This document shows, piece by piece, positions 1 through 6,820 of a stretch of 9,664 nucleotides of DNA (position 1 is its first letter; the number at the start of each line of letters is the position of its first letter). Source of the stretch: an uncultured Mycoplasmatota bacterium. GTDB lineage: Bacteria > Bacillota_I > Bacilli_A > RF39 > UBA660. The position numbers were made by a program, and so were the translations under genes. Location: the NCBI GenBank assembly GCA_947645535.1, contig CANSDD010000063.1:1-9664 (forward strand). The letters are read 5' to 3'. Below the pieces are notes generated by a model that searched no databases, was not told where the DNA came from, and saw only the letters and a program-made list of their open reading frames with translations.

Positions 1-10
1 CAAATCATAG

Positions 11-46
11 GAACGATTAAACCATGATTACTAATCGTTCTTTTTT
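11..46 (+). terminator. Intrinsic terminator of an upstream gene
   Basis: A perfect 9-bp stem (GAACGATTA at 11-19 with TAATCGTTC at 32-40) encloses a 12-nt loop and is followed directly by a run of six or more T (40-46). It is oriented for + strand transcripts, so it most likely ends a gene lying left of the window. A role as a leader attenuator for rsmA is less likely, because a good promoter follows it. Confidence 0.85.
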
Positions 47-47
47 C

Positions 48-76
48 TTGTAAAATAACTAAAAAACTATTATAAT
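48..76 (+). promoter_or_regulatory. Sigma-A-type promoter of the rsmA operon
   Basis: The -35 element is TTGTAA (48-53, 4 of 6 to consensus). A 17-bp spacer separates it from a perfect -10 TATAAT (71-76). Transcription would start near 83, giving a leader of only about 18 nt before the rsmA ATG. The promoter abuts the T tract of the preceding terminator, so the operon is insulated from upstream read-through. Confidence 0.75.
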
Positions 77-90
77 AAATAAAGATGAAT

Positions 91-95
91 GGAGG
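91..95 (+). promoter_or_regulatory. Ribosome binding site that fixes the rsmA start
   Basis: GGAGG lies 5 nt before the ATG at 101. An in-frame ATG at 89 overlaps this site and would have no Shine-Dalgarno sequence of its own, so the 101 start is preferred. Confidence 0.8.
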
Positions 96-100
96 AATTT

Positions 101-925
101 ATGGAATATTCACCAACAAAAATGAAAACTTTATTAGAAAAAAATGGTTTTTATCTAAAAAAGAATTTTGGGCAAAATTTTATTATAGATGAAAATATTA
201 TAGAAAATATAGTAAAAAAGGCAGACATAGATAAAGAAACAATGATACTTGAAATAGGACCTGGAGCAGGATCCTTAACCTATAAATTAAGTGGAAAAGC
301 CAAAAATATTTTATGTTATGAGATAGATAACAAATTAAAAGCAGTATTAGATGAAACTTTAAAAGATAAAAATAATGTGGAAATAATATATGAAGATTTT
401 TTAAGCGCAAATGTAATAGAGAAAATAAATACATATAACTTTCAAAAATTATATGTAGTAGCTAATTTACCTTATTACATAACAACTCCAATCATTATGA
501 AAATAATTGAAAATAAAATACCTGTAGAAAAAATAGTAGTGATGGTACAAAAAGAAGTAGGAGATAGATTTAAAGCTAATCCAGGAAGTAAGGATTATAG
601 TTCTTTATCAGTATTTTTAAATTATTACTTTGATACAAGAAAAATAATGGATATTAGTAAAAATGTATTTTTACCAAAACCTAATGTAGATAGTATTGTT
701 ATAGAAATGAAAAAGAAAAAACAATTATTAAAAGTAAATGAAGAGGTATTTTTTAAACTTATTAAGGATAGTTTTAAACAAAAAAGAAAAACATTGAAAA
801 ATAATTTAAGAGAGTATCCATTAGATAAAATAGAGAAAATATTAAATAAATATAATCTTGATTTAACAGTAAGAGCAGAACAGTTATCATTAGAAATATT
901 TATTGACATTGCAAATAATATATAA
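101..925 (+). CDS. rsmA: 16S rRNA adenine dimethyltransferase RsmA (KsgA)
   Basis: This SAM-dependent enzyme dimethylates the two adjacent adenines in the helix 45 loop near the 3' end of 16S rRNA, a late step in 30S subunit maturation in the cytoplasm. The 274-residue length is normal for the family. Visible motifs are the N-terminal KNFGQNFIID (21-30), the SAM-binding motif I EIGPGAGSLT (51-60), the acidic residue of motif II in YEIDN (73-77), the acidic EDF (98-100), and catalytic motif IV NLPYYITTP (122-130). The C-terminal part is the small helical domain, with KQKRKTLKNNL at 226-236. The ATG at 101 is chosen over the one at 89 because of the GGAGG site at 91-95. It is the first gene of its operon, with ung 14 nt downstream. 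rnmV, a common upstream neighbour of rsmA in Firmicutes, is not seen in the 100 bases available. Family assignment is secure. Confidence 0.96.
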   Translation: MEYSPTKMKTLLEKNGFYLKKNFGQNFIIDENIIENIVKKADIDKETMILEIGPGAGSLTYKLSGKAKNILCYEIDNKLKAVLDETLKDKNNVEIIYEDFLSANVIEKINTYNFQKLYVVANLPYYITTPIIMKIIENKIPVEKIVVMVQKEVGDRFKANPGSKDYSSLSVFLNYYFDTRKIMDISKNVFLPKPNVDSIVIEMKKKKQLLKVNEEVFFKLIKDSFKQKRKTLKNNLREYPLDKIEKILNKYNLDLTVRAEQLSLEIFIDIANNI

Positions 926-934
926 AGGTAGTGA
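925..934 (+). promoter_or_regulatory. Ribosome binding site that fixes the ung start
   Basis: AAGGTAGTGA matches the extended anti-Shine-Dalgarno complement AAGGAGGTGA at 8 of 10 positions and ends 5 nt before the ATG at 940. The in-frame GTG at 931 lies inside this site and is therefore an unlikely start. Confidence 0.65.
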
Positions 935-939
935 GATTT

Positions 940-1590
940 ATGATAAATAAAAAATGGGATATTGTATTAGAAGATGAAATGAAAAAAGATTATTTTAAAA
1001 AGCTTGGAGCATTTGTAAGAGATGAATATACACATAAGATTGTTTATCCAGAATATAAAAATATATTTAATGCATTAAGATATACGGATTATGATGATGT
1101 AAAAGTAGTTATTTTAGGACAAGATCCTTACCATGGAGAAAGAGAAGCACATGGTTTATCCTTTTCAGTACAAGAAGGAGTAGCTATTCCTCCATCTCTT
1201 CAAAATATTTTTACAGAATTAGAATCTGATATAGGAGTAAAAAGAACTTCGACAGACTTAACCGACTGGGCTAAGAAAGGGGTCCTTTTATTAAACTCAA
1301 TTATGACTGTCATAAAAGATAGACCTTTGTCTCATAAAGATAAAGGATGGGAAACATTTACAGATAACATTATTCAAAAATTAAATGAAAGAGAAGAAAC
1401 CATAGTTTTTATTTTATGGGGAAGCTATGCTAGAAGTAAAAAAGTACTGATTACAAATACAAAACATAAAATTATAGAAAGTGTTCATCCATCGCCTTTA
1501 TCAGCATATCGTGGTTTTTTTGGTAGTAAACCATTTTCTAAAGCTAATGCTTATTTAGAAGCAGCAGGAACAAAAGGAATTGAATGGTAA
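940..1590 (+). CDS. ung: Uracil-DNA glycosylase, family 1
   Basis: Ung removes uracil from DNA, produced by cytosine deamination or dUTP misincorporation, and so starts base-excision repair. With the start at 940 the protein has 216 residues, a normal length. The water-activating motif GQDPYHG is at 60-66 with catalytic Asp62. FNAL at 43-46 and PPSLQNIF at 84-91 belong to the conserved uracil-pocket and Ser-Pro loop regions. LLLNS at 116-120 contains the uracil-recognising Asn119. The minor-groove intercalation loop HPSPLS at 183-188 contains His183. The C-terminal GFFGSKPFSKANAYL (192-206) is typical of the family. A GTG start at 931 would add three residues but is disfavoured. The 3' end overlaps the start of tilS by 1 or 7 nt, so the two are probably translationally coupled. 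Being in an operon with RNA-modification genes is unusual for a repair enzyme. Confidence 0.96.
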   Translation: MINKKWDIVLEDEMKKDYFKKLGAFVRDEYTHKIVYPEYKNIFNALRYTDYDDVKVVILGQDPYHGEREAHGLSFSVQEGVAIPPSLQNIFTELESDIGVKRTSTDLTDWAKKGVLLLNSIMTVIKDRPLSHKDKGWETFTDNIIQKLNEREETIVFILWGSYARSKKVLITNTKHKIIESVHPSPLSAYRGFFGSKPFSKANAYLEAAGTKGIEW

Positions 1591-2888
1591 TGATAGAAAA
1601 TACTTTAAAAAAATTACAAATAGATAAAAATGTTCCTATTGTAGTAGCAGTATCTGGAGGACCAGATTCTATGGCACTTTTATCATTGTTAGAAAAAAAA
1701 TTTGATAATATTATTTGTGCACATGTTAATCATAATACTGGTAGAATTGGTCAAAATGAAGAAGAAGAGTTTGTTAAAGAATATTGTAAAAATAAAGGAC
1801 ATATATTTGAATCGATGATAATTGAGAAATATGATAAAAGTAATTTTCATAATCAGGCACATCATATGAGATATAAATTTTTTGAAATGTTGTTAAAAAA
1901 ATATAATTCTTCTTATTTGTTTACAGCACATCATGGAGATGATTTAATGGAAACAATGTTATTTCGAATGATGAGAGGAACAACATTAAAAGCATTACAT
2001 GGCTTTTCAAAAATTACTAAGAAAAAAGATTACTATATAGTAAGACCATTATTAGAATATACCAAAGCGGAATTATTAAATTACAATATAAAAAATAATA
2101 TTCCTTATTGTATTGATTCATCTAATGAAAAAGAAGTATATACAAGAAATCGAATTAGAAAGAATATATTACCTTTTATAAAAAGTGAAAATAAAAATGT
2201 ACATTTAAAGTTTTTAGCGCTCAGTGAAGAATTGGAAGATGTCGAAAACTATATTGAAAAGGAAGTAAAAAAAGAGATAAAGGTAAGATATAATCATAAT
2301 ATACTCTCTTTAAAAGATTGGCATACAGTAGACACTTTGATAAAAAAAAGAATCATTCAAACAGTATTAGGTATGTTATATGAAAATCAAAATAAATTAG
2401 AAAGTATACATGTAAATCAGATTATAGATTTAACTTTTAAACAATCTGGTGTAAAAATAGATTTACCTGGAAATTATATTGTGAGAAAAGAATATAATAC
2501 AATTATTTTTGAAAATAATAAAACAGAGGCAGATTATAAAATAGAATTAGTATCTAATACAGAATTACCAAATGGACATAGAATAAAATTTGTAACAGAA
2601 GAAGAAAGTGATTCAAATTATGTATGTAGATTAAATAAAAATGATATTGTTATGCCTTTAATAGTAAGGACAAAAAAGAAACAAGATTATATGGAAGTAA
2701 AGGGGTTAAATGGAAGTAAAAAAATAAAAGAAATTTTTATTAATTCTAAAATTCCAGTACATGAAAGAAAGCTTTATCCTATTGTAACAGATAGTACAGG
2801 TAAGATAGTTTGGCTTCCAGGTGTAAAAAAATCAAAATTTGATAAAACAAAAGAGGAAAAGTATGATATAATACTGAGGTATTATTAA
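1584..2888 (+). CDS. tilS: tRNA(Ile)-lysidine synthetase TilS
   Basis: TilS uses ATP and lysine to convert C34 of tRNA-Ile(CAU) to lysidine, which changes its codon reading from AUG to AUA and its charging from Met to Ile. This function is essential in most bacteria and matters in an AT-rich genome, where AUA codons are abundant. The PP-loop ATPase motif SGGPDS is at 24-29. AHVNH (46-50), AHHGDDLMET (115-124) and the RNRIRKNILP stretch (188-197) are the other N-type ATPase signatures. A central helical region and a small C-terminal TilS domain (about 365-434, ending in KKSKFDKTKEEKYDIILRYY) complete a full-length 434-residue protein. The start is ambiguous. The ATG at 1584 has AAAGGA ending 5 nt upstream. 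The in-frame ATG at 1590 overlaps the ung stop as TAATG but lies 11 nt from that site. ftsH follows after 15 nt, without the hpt gene that commonly separates the two. Confidence 0.93.
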   Translation: MVMIENTLKKLQIDKNVPIVVAVSGGPDSMALLSLLEKKFDNIICAHVNHNTGRIGQNEEEEFVKEYCKNKGHIFESMIIEKYDKSNFHNQAHHMRYKFFEMLLKKYNSSYLFTAHHGDDLMETMLFRMMRGTTLKALHGFSKITKKKDYYIVRPLLEYTKAELLNYNIKNNIPYCIDSSNEKEVYTRNRIRKNILPFIKSENKNVHLKFLALSEELEDVENYIEKEVKKEIKVRYNHNILSLKDWHTVDTLIKKRIIQTVLGMLYENQNKLESIHVNQIIDLTFKQSGVKIDLPGNYIVRKEYNTIIFENNKTEADYKIELVSNTELPNGHRIKFVTEEESDSNYVCRLNKNDIVMPLIVRTKKKQDYMEVKGLNGSKKIKEIFINSKIPVHERKLYPIVTDSTGKIVWLPGVKKSKFDKTKEEKYDIILRYY

Positions 2889-2906
2889 GGAGGGAAAAAT
2901 GTAATG
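2887..2906 (+). promoter_or_regulatory. Strong ribosome binding site with a start-stop codon pair before ftsH
   Basis: AAGGAGGG (2887-2894) overlaps the tilS stop codon. The best-spaced ATG, at 2899, lies 5 nt after GGAGG and is followed at once by TAA (2902-2904). The last A of that TAA is the first base of the real ftsH ATG at 2904, which lies 10 nt from GGAGG. The arrangement could let ribosomes initiate, stop and reinitiate, but that effect is inference. Confidence 0.6.
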
Positions 2907-4898
2907 AATAAAAAAGCTGTGAAAAGAGGCTTAATGCCATATCTATTATTATTTTTAGTCATGGCTGGAGTATTATATTTTTTTAATGTCATCAATCAAA
3001 AAGTAAACAAACTAACATATGATAAGTTTATGGAAGAAGCTGTTAAAGGAAATTTAACTGAAGTGCAGGTTATTCCAAGAAGTAGAGCGAGTGTTTATGA
3101 AATAAGAGGAAAATTAAAAGATTATAATGAGAATGAGACATTTGTATTAAAAGTACCAATGGCAGAAGAGCCAATGACAAGACTTCTTGAGCTTGAAGAG
3201 GAACAAGGATTTAAATTAGAAACAATTAATGATCCAGATTCAAGTACATTTTTGTTATTTATTTTAAATGTATTACCAATGGTCATTCTAATAGGAGGAG
3301 CATTCTTTATTATTACTAAACAAATGGGTGGAGCTAATAAATCTATGGATTTTGGAAAGAGTAGAGCTCGTCTATCTGAAAATAATAAAAAAGTGACATT
3401 TAAAGAAGTAGCAGGATTAGATGAAGAAAAAGAAGAAGTAGCAGAACTTATTGATTTTTTAAAAAGTCCTAAAAAGTTCCAAAGTTTAGGTGCAAGAATT
3501 CCAAAAGGAGTATTATTAGTAGGTCCTCCAGGAACAGGTAAAACCTTACTTGCACGTGCAGTAGCAGGAGAAGCCAATGTACCATTTTATTTTATTAGTG
3601 GTAGTGAATTTGTAGAATTATTTGTAGGTGTAGGAGCATCTCGTGTAAGAGATATGTTTAAACAAGCAAAACAAAGTGCGCCATGTTTAATTTTTATTGA
3701 TGAAATTGATGCAGTAGGTCGTCAAAGAGGAGCAGGACTAGGTGGAGGACATGATGAAAGAGAACAAACTTTAAATCAATTGTTAACAGAAATGGATGGA
3801 TTTGGTGCCAATGAAGGTATTATTATCATTGCTGCAACAAATAGACCAGATGTATTAGACCCAGCTCTTCTTCGTCCGGGAAGATTTGATCGTCAGGTAA
3901 CAGTAAATTTACCAGATGTAAAAGGTAGAGAAGCAATACTTAAAGTACATGCTAAAGGAAAAACATTTAGTAAAGGTGTAGAATTATCTAATATAGCAAA
4001 AAGAACTGTAGGATTTAGTGGAGCCGATTTAGAAAACTTATTAAATGAGGCAGCTTTACTTGCAGTTAGAAGAAATAAGAAAATGATTACAATGACTGAA
4101 ATTGATGAAGCACATGATAGAGTACTTATGGGACCAGCTAAAACAAGTCATAAATATACAGAAAAAGAGAAGAAAGTTGTCGCTTATCATGAAGCAGGAC
4201 ACGCAGTATTAGGCTTATGTTTAGATGGAGCGAATGAAGTTCAGAAAATTACAATTGTGCCTAGAGGTTCAGCTGGAGGATATAATTTAATGCTTCCAAG
4301 AGAAGAAACGTATTTACAGACTAAGAGTGAATTATTAGATATGATTTGTGGTTTACTTGGAGGACGTGTAGCTGAGGAATTTATGTTTAACGAAATGACA
4401 ACAGGAGCACATAATGATTTTGAAAAGGCAACTAAAATAGCACGTGCGATGGTAACTGAATATGGTATGAGTGAACTTGGTCCAGTGCAATTTGAACATC
4501 AAGAATCAAGTGTATTCTTAGGAAGAGATTATAATAAGAGTAGAAATTTTTCAAGCCAAGTTGCTTTTGAAATTGATCAAGAACAAAGAAAAATAATCAA
4601 CGAATGTTATGAAAAAGCTAAAAAAGTAATTAAAGAAAATAAAAATTTATTGGACTTAATTGCAAATGCGTTATTAGAGCATGAAACAATTACAAAAGAA
4701 CAAATTGATTATCTTGTAAAAAATGGTTGTATGCCAGATGATGATAAGGAAATAGATGAAAGTGATTTTAAAGAAGCAAGTTTAGAAGATTTAACTCTTG
4801 AAGAATTACGTATCATTGCTCAAGAAAAAGGTATTGAAAAATATTATCAATTATCTAAAAAAGAATTAATTAAAAAATTAGAAGAATTAGAAAAATAA
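2904..4898 (+). CDS. ftsH: ATP-dependent zinc metalloprotease FtsH with a Rho_N/SAP-like C-terminal tail
   Basis: FtsH is a hexameric membrane-anchored AAA+ protease that extracts and degrades misassembled membrane proteins and selected regulators on the cytoplasmic side. There are two membrane segments, at about 10-30 and 114-137, with an extracellular domain between them. The AAA+ module has Walker A GPPGTGKT (207-214), the pore loop FVGVGA (240-245), Walker B LIFIDEID (262-269), and the second region of homology ATNRPDVLDP...RPGRFDR (311-330) with its arginine fingers. The zinc protease site is HEAGH (429-433), with Asp505 in GAHNDFEKAT as the likely third ligand. After the usual FtsH end comes an acidic linker (about 611-624) and then residues 625-664, which resemble the small helical Rho_N domain and are not a normal part of FtsH. 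The start at 2904 is preceded by an ATG-TAA pair. It is the last gene of its operon, and a terminator overlaps its stop codon. Confidence 0.96.
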   Translation: MNKKAVKRGLMPYLLLFLVMAGVLYFFNVINQKVNKLTYDKFMEEAVKGNLTEVQVIPRSRASVYEIRGKLKDYNENETFVLKVPMAEEPMTRLLELEEEQGFKLETINDPDSSTFLLFILNVLPMVILIGGAFFIITKQMGGANKSMDFGKSRARLSENNKKVTFKEVAGLDEEKEEVAELIDFLKSPKKFQSLGARIPKGVLLVGPPGTGKTLLARAVAGEANVPFYFISGSEFVELFVGVGASRVRDMFKQAKQSAPCLIFIDEIDAVGRQRGAGLGGGHDEREQTLNQLLTEMDGFGANEGIIIIAATNRPDVLDPALLRPGRFDRQVTVNLPDVKGREAILKVHAKGKTFSKGVELSNIAKRTVGFSGADLENLLNEAALLAVRRNKKMITMTEIDEAHDRVLMGPAKTSHKYTEKEKKVVAYHEAGHAVLGLCLDGANEVQKITIVPRGSAGGYNLMLPREETYLQTKSELLDMICGLLGGRVAEEFMFNEMTTGAHNDFEKATKIARAMVTEYGMSELGPVQFEHQESSVFLGRDYNKSRNFSSQVAFEIDQEQRKIINECYEKAKKVIKENKNLLDLIANALLEHETITKEQIDYLVKNGCMPDDDKEIDESDFKEASLEDLTLEELRIIAQEKGIEKYYQLSKKELIKKLEELEK

Positions 4899-4909
4899 TT
4901 CTTCTTTTT
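4880..4909 (+). terminator. Intrinsic terminator overlapping the ftsH stop
   Basis: A 9-bp stem (AGAAGAATT at 4880-4888 with AATTCTTCT at 4897-4905) has an 8-nt loop and runs into TTTTT (4905-4909). The stem is AU-rich. The ftsH stop codon (4896-4898) sits at the junction of the loop and the 3' arm, so a terminating ribosome would cover part of the hairpin. It would end the rsmA-ung-tilS-ftsH transcript. Confidence 0.65.
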
Positions 4910-4921
4910 GTCTAAAGAAAA

Positions 4922-4940
4922 TCCCCAGTTTTACTGGGGA
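4922..4940. terminator. Second hairpin after ftsH, possible back-up or bidirectional terminator
   Basis: TCCCCAGT (4922-4929) and ACTGGGGA (4933-4940) form a perfect 8-bp stem around a TTT loop. It is the most GC-rich and stable hairpin in the spacer. On the + strand the following sequence (AATATTTACTTT) is only moderately T-rich. On the - strand the hairpin is followed by TTTTCTTT, so it may work better in that direction. It may also stabilise the 3' end of the ftsH mRNA. Confidence 0.6.
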
Positions 4941-5165
4941 ATATTTACTTTATGGTATTTTATCTTATGCCTACTTTATAATGGAGCTAAGATTAAGTTA
5001 AATAAAGAAAATAAAGGAAGAAAAAAAGTTTATTAAATAAGTATTTTATATCAATAAAATAAAGTAATCATTCTTAATTTTTGATTTTTTTGTAAATTAG
5101 ATAGCTATCAAGTGATATTTATGATAAAATATGATATAGAACGTAATTAGAAAATGGTGATGTAA
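4941..5165 (+). promoter_or_regulatory. AT-rich spacer carrying the presumed parA operon promoter
   Basis: No gene or structured RNA was recognised here. A promoter for parA is expected, since two hairpins separate it from ftsH. Candidates are a perfect -10-like TATAAT at 4977-4982 without a good -35, and TATGAT at 5120-5125 or 5130-5135, also with weak -35 elements. A purine-rich stretch (about 5002-5028), a perfect 10-bp palindrome GATAGCTATC (5100-5109) and TGATA motifs at 5113, 5122 and 5132 are the notable patterns. The parA ribosome binding site is GGTGAT (5156-5161), 4 nt from the ATG, and overlaps a tiny ATG-GTG-ATG-TAA frame. Which promoter is used cannot be decided by eye. Confidence 0.45.
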
Positions 5166-5951
5166 ATGGGAAAGATAATAGCCTTAGTTAATCAAAAAGG
5201 TGGAGTAGGAAAAACTACTTCTAGTATCAATTTAGCCGCTTCTTTAGGTGCACTAAGACAAAAGGCATTATTAGTAGATTTGGATCCTCAAGGAAATGCT
5301 ACAACAGGAGTTGGAATAGATAAAGGGGAAGTAAAGAAAAATGTTTATGATTTAATGATGGATAAGGCACAGTTAAATGAAGTAATCATAAAAACAAAAT
5401 TTAAAAATCTTTATATTATTCCTTCTAATATTGTATTAGCAGGGGCAAATCCTGAATTACAAGAAAAAAGTATATTAGAACCAGGATTTCAAAAAAATGC
5501 ACAATTAAAAAAATATTTAGATGAAACTAAATCTATGTTTGATTATGTGATTATTGATTGTCCACCATCATTGGAAACTTTAACACTAAATGCTTTAACT
5601 GCAGCAGATTCTGTAATTATTCCAGTACAATGTGAATTTTTTGCACTAGAAGGAATTATGCAGTTATTGAATACAATCATGCTTGCACAAAAAAATCTAA
5701 ATCCAACACTAGATATAGAAGGTGTATTATTAACAATGCTTGATAATCGTACTAATTTAGGATTAGAAGTAGTAGAAGATATCAAAAGTTATTTTAAAGA
5801 GAGAGTTTATGATACAATTATCCCAAGACTTGTAAGATTATCAGAAGCACCAAGTCATGGAAAACCAATTATTGCTTATGATCCAAACAGTAGAGGAACA
5901 GAAGCATATCTTAATTTAGCGAAGGAGGTATTAGAAAGAAATGGAAAGTAG
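5166..5951 (+). CDS. parA: Chromosome-partition ATPase ParA (Soj)
   Basis: ParA/Soj is a Walker-type ATPase that binds DNA non-specifically as an ATP dimer. With ParB it drives origin segregation, and in Bacillus it also influences DnaA activity. The 261 residues make a compact protein without the N-terminal helix-turn-helix of plasmid type Ia ParA, as expected for a chromosomal Soj. The deviant Walker A KGGVGKTT (11-18) includes the signature Lys11. LLVDLDPQGNATTG (35-48) is the Walker A' region. YVIIDCPPS (127-135) is Walker B with Asp131. The C-terminal stretch LSEAPSHGKPI (225-235) and the YDPNSRGTEAY motif (238-248) are typical. The start at 5166 is preceded in frame by TAA. The 3' end overlaps parB by 11 nt, and the parB ribosome binding site lies inside parA, which suggests coupled synthesis of the pair. 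The stop is TAG. Confidence 0.95.
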   Translation: MGKIIALVNQKGGVGKTTSSINLAASLGALRQKALLVDLDPQGNATTGVGIDKGEVKKNVYDLMMDKAQLNEVIIKTKFKNLYIIPSNIVLAGANPELQEKSILEPGFQKNAQLKKYLDETKSMFDYVIIDCPPSLETLTLNALTAADSVIIPVQCEFFALEGIMQLLNTIMLAQKNLNPTLDIEGVLLTMLDNRTNLGLEVVEDIKSYFKERVYDTIIPRLVRLSEAPSHGKPIIAYDPNSRGTEAYLNLAKEVLERNGK

Positions 5952-6816
5952 AAGAGCATTAGGTAGGGGTCTAGAGCAACTTTTTAATTCAGACAATCTT
6001 GATATAGAAAGTATGGAAAGACAAATTTATGAAACAGCAACAAATGAGGAAATTGTTGAATTAAAACTATCAGAATTACGTCCAAATCCATATCAACCTC
6101 GTAAAGTATTTAAAGATGAAAGTTTAGAGGAGTTAGCATCTTCTATTAAAGAACATGGTGTATTTCAACCAATTATTGTAAAAAAAAGTATCAAGGGTTA
6201 TGAAATAATTGCAGGAGAGAGAAGATTTCGCGCTAGTAAATTAGCAGGTTTAGAAAAAATACCAGCAATTATTCGTGAATTTACAGATGAACAAATGATG
6301 GAAATAGCACTACTTGAAAATTTACAGCGTGAAAATTTAAGTTCTATTGAAGAAGCAGAAGCATATCATACTATGATTCAAAACTTAGGTTTAACACAAG
6401 ATGAATTGGCAAAAAAAGTTGGAAAAAGTAGAAGTCACATTACAAATATTTTAGGACTTCTTCGCCTGCCAAAAGAAGTACAGCAAGAAGTAGCAAATGG
6501 AAATATTACTATGGGACATGCGAGAGCATTAAGTAAATTAGAATCAGATGAGAAAGTAATAGAACTTGCCCATCAAATTATGAATGAAAAATTACCAGTA
6601 CGTGAAATAGAAACAATTACAAATAATAGAGATATGGAAAGAAGGGTAAAAATTCATAGACAAAAAGAAAACTCTAATGAATATAAATTTGTAGAAGATC
6701 TATTAAGAGAAAAATTAGATACCAAAGTAAAAATAAAAGATAAAAAAGTAGAAATACATTTTAGTAATGTTGCAGATTTAAATAGAATTTTAGAGATTTT
6801 AAATATAAAGGAGTAA
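5941..6816 (+). CDS. parB: Chromosome-partition protein ParB (Spo0J)
   Basis: ParB is a CTP-dependent DNA clamp that loads at parS sites near the origin, spreads, and works with ParA and SMC in origin segregation. The protein has 291 residues. The N-terminal RRALGRGLEQLF (4-15) matches the short ParA-contacting segment. The CTP-binding ParB/Srx region includes RPNPYQPRKVF (47-57), GERRFRASKLAG (92-103) and ENLQRENLSSIEEAEAY (126-142). A helix-turn-helix that would read parS covers about 151-177 (LTQDELAKKVGKSRSHI...). The C-terminal part (about 245-291) fits the dimerisation domain. Being next to parA and having the GERRFRA and ENLQRENL boxes favours Spo0J over its paralogue Noc. AAGGAGGT (5922-5929), 11 nt upstream inside parA, is the ribosome binding site. 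No consensus parS was found in the window. Confidence 0.95.
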   Translation: MESRRALGRGLEQLFNSDNLDIESMERQIYETATNEEIVELKLSELRPNPYQPRKVFKDESLEELASSIKEHGVFQPIIVKKSIKGYEIIAGERRFRASKLAGLEKIPAIIREFTDEQMMEIALLENLQRENLSSIEEAEAYHTMIQNLGLTQDELAKKVGKSRSHITNILGLLRLPKEVQQEVANGNITMGHARALSKLESDEKVIELAHQIMNEKLPVREIETITNNRDMERRVKIHRQKENSNEYKFVEDLLREKLDTKVKIKDKKVEIHFSNVADLNRILEILNIKE

Positions 6817-6820
6817 CTTT

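Noticed and set aside
931..939. GTG start for ung
   Set aside because: The GTG lies inside the ribosome binding site of the ATG at 940, and only a badly spaced AAAGG precedes it.
1026..1034. DnaA-box-like ATATACACA
   Set aside because: It is a single 8-of-9 match inside ung, with no cluster of boxes and no AT-rich unwinding element arrangement.
3551..3560. Palindrome TGCACGTGCA
   Set aside because: It encodes the conserved LARA stretch after Walker A of FtsH and does not match parS or Noc-site flanks.
3122..3577. 151-codon open frame on the - strand inside ftsH
   Set aside because: It lies wholly opposite the highly conserved AAA+ coding region, has no recognisable domain and is explained by the codon bias of the + strand gene.
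4952..5001. Short + strand frames in the ftsH-parA spacer (ATG at 4952 and at 4981)
   Set aside because: They encode only 9 and 6 residues, have no ribosome binding site, and show no sign of coding.
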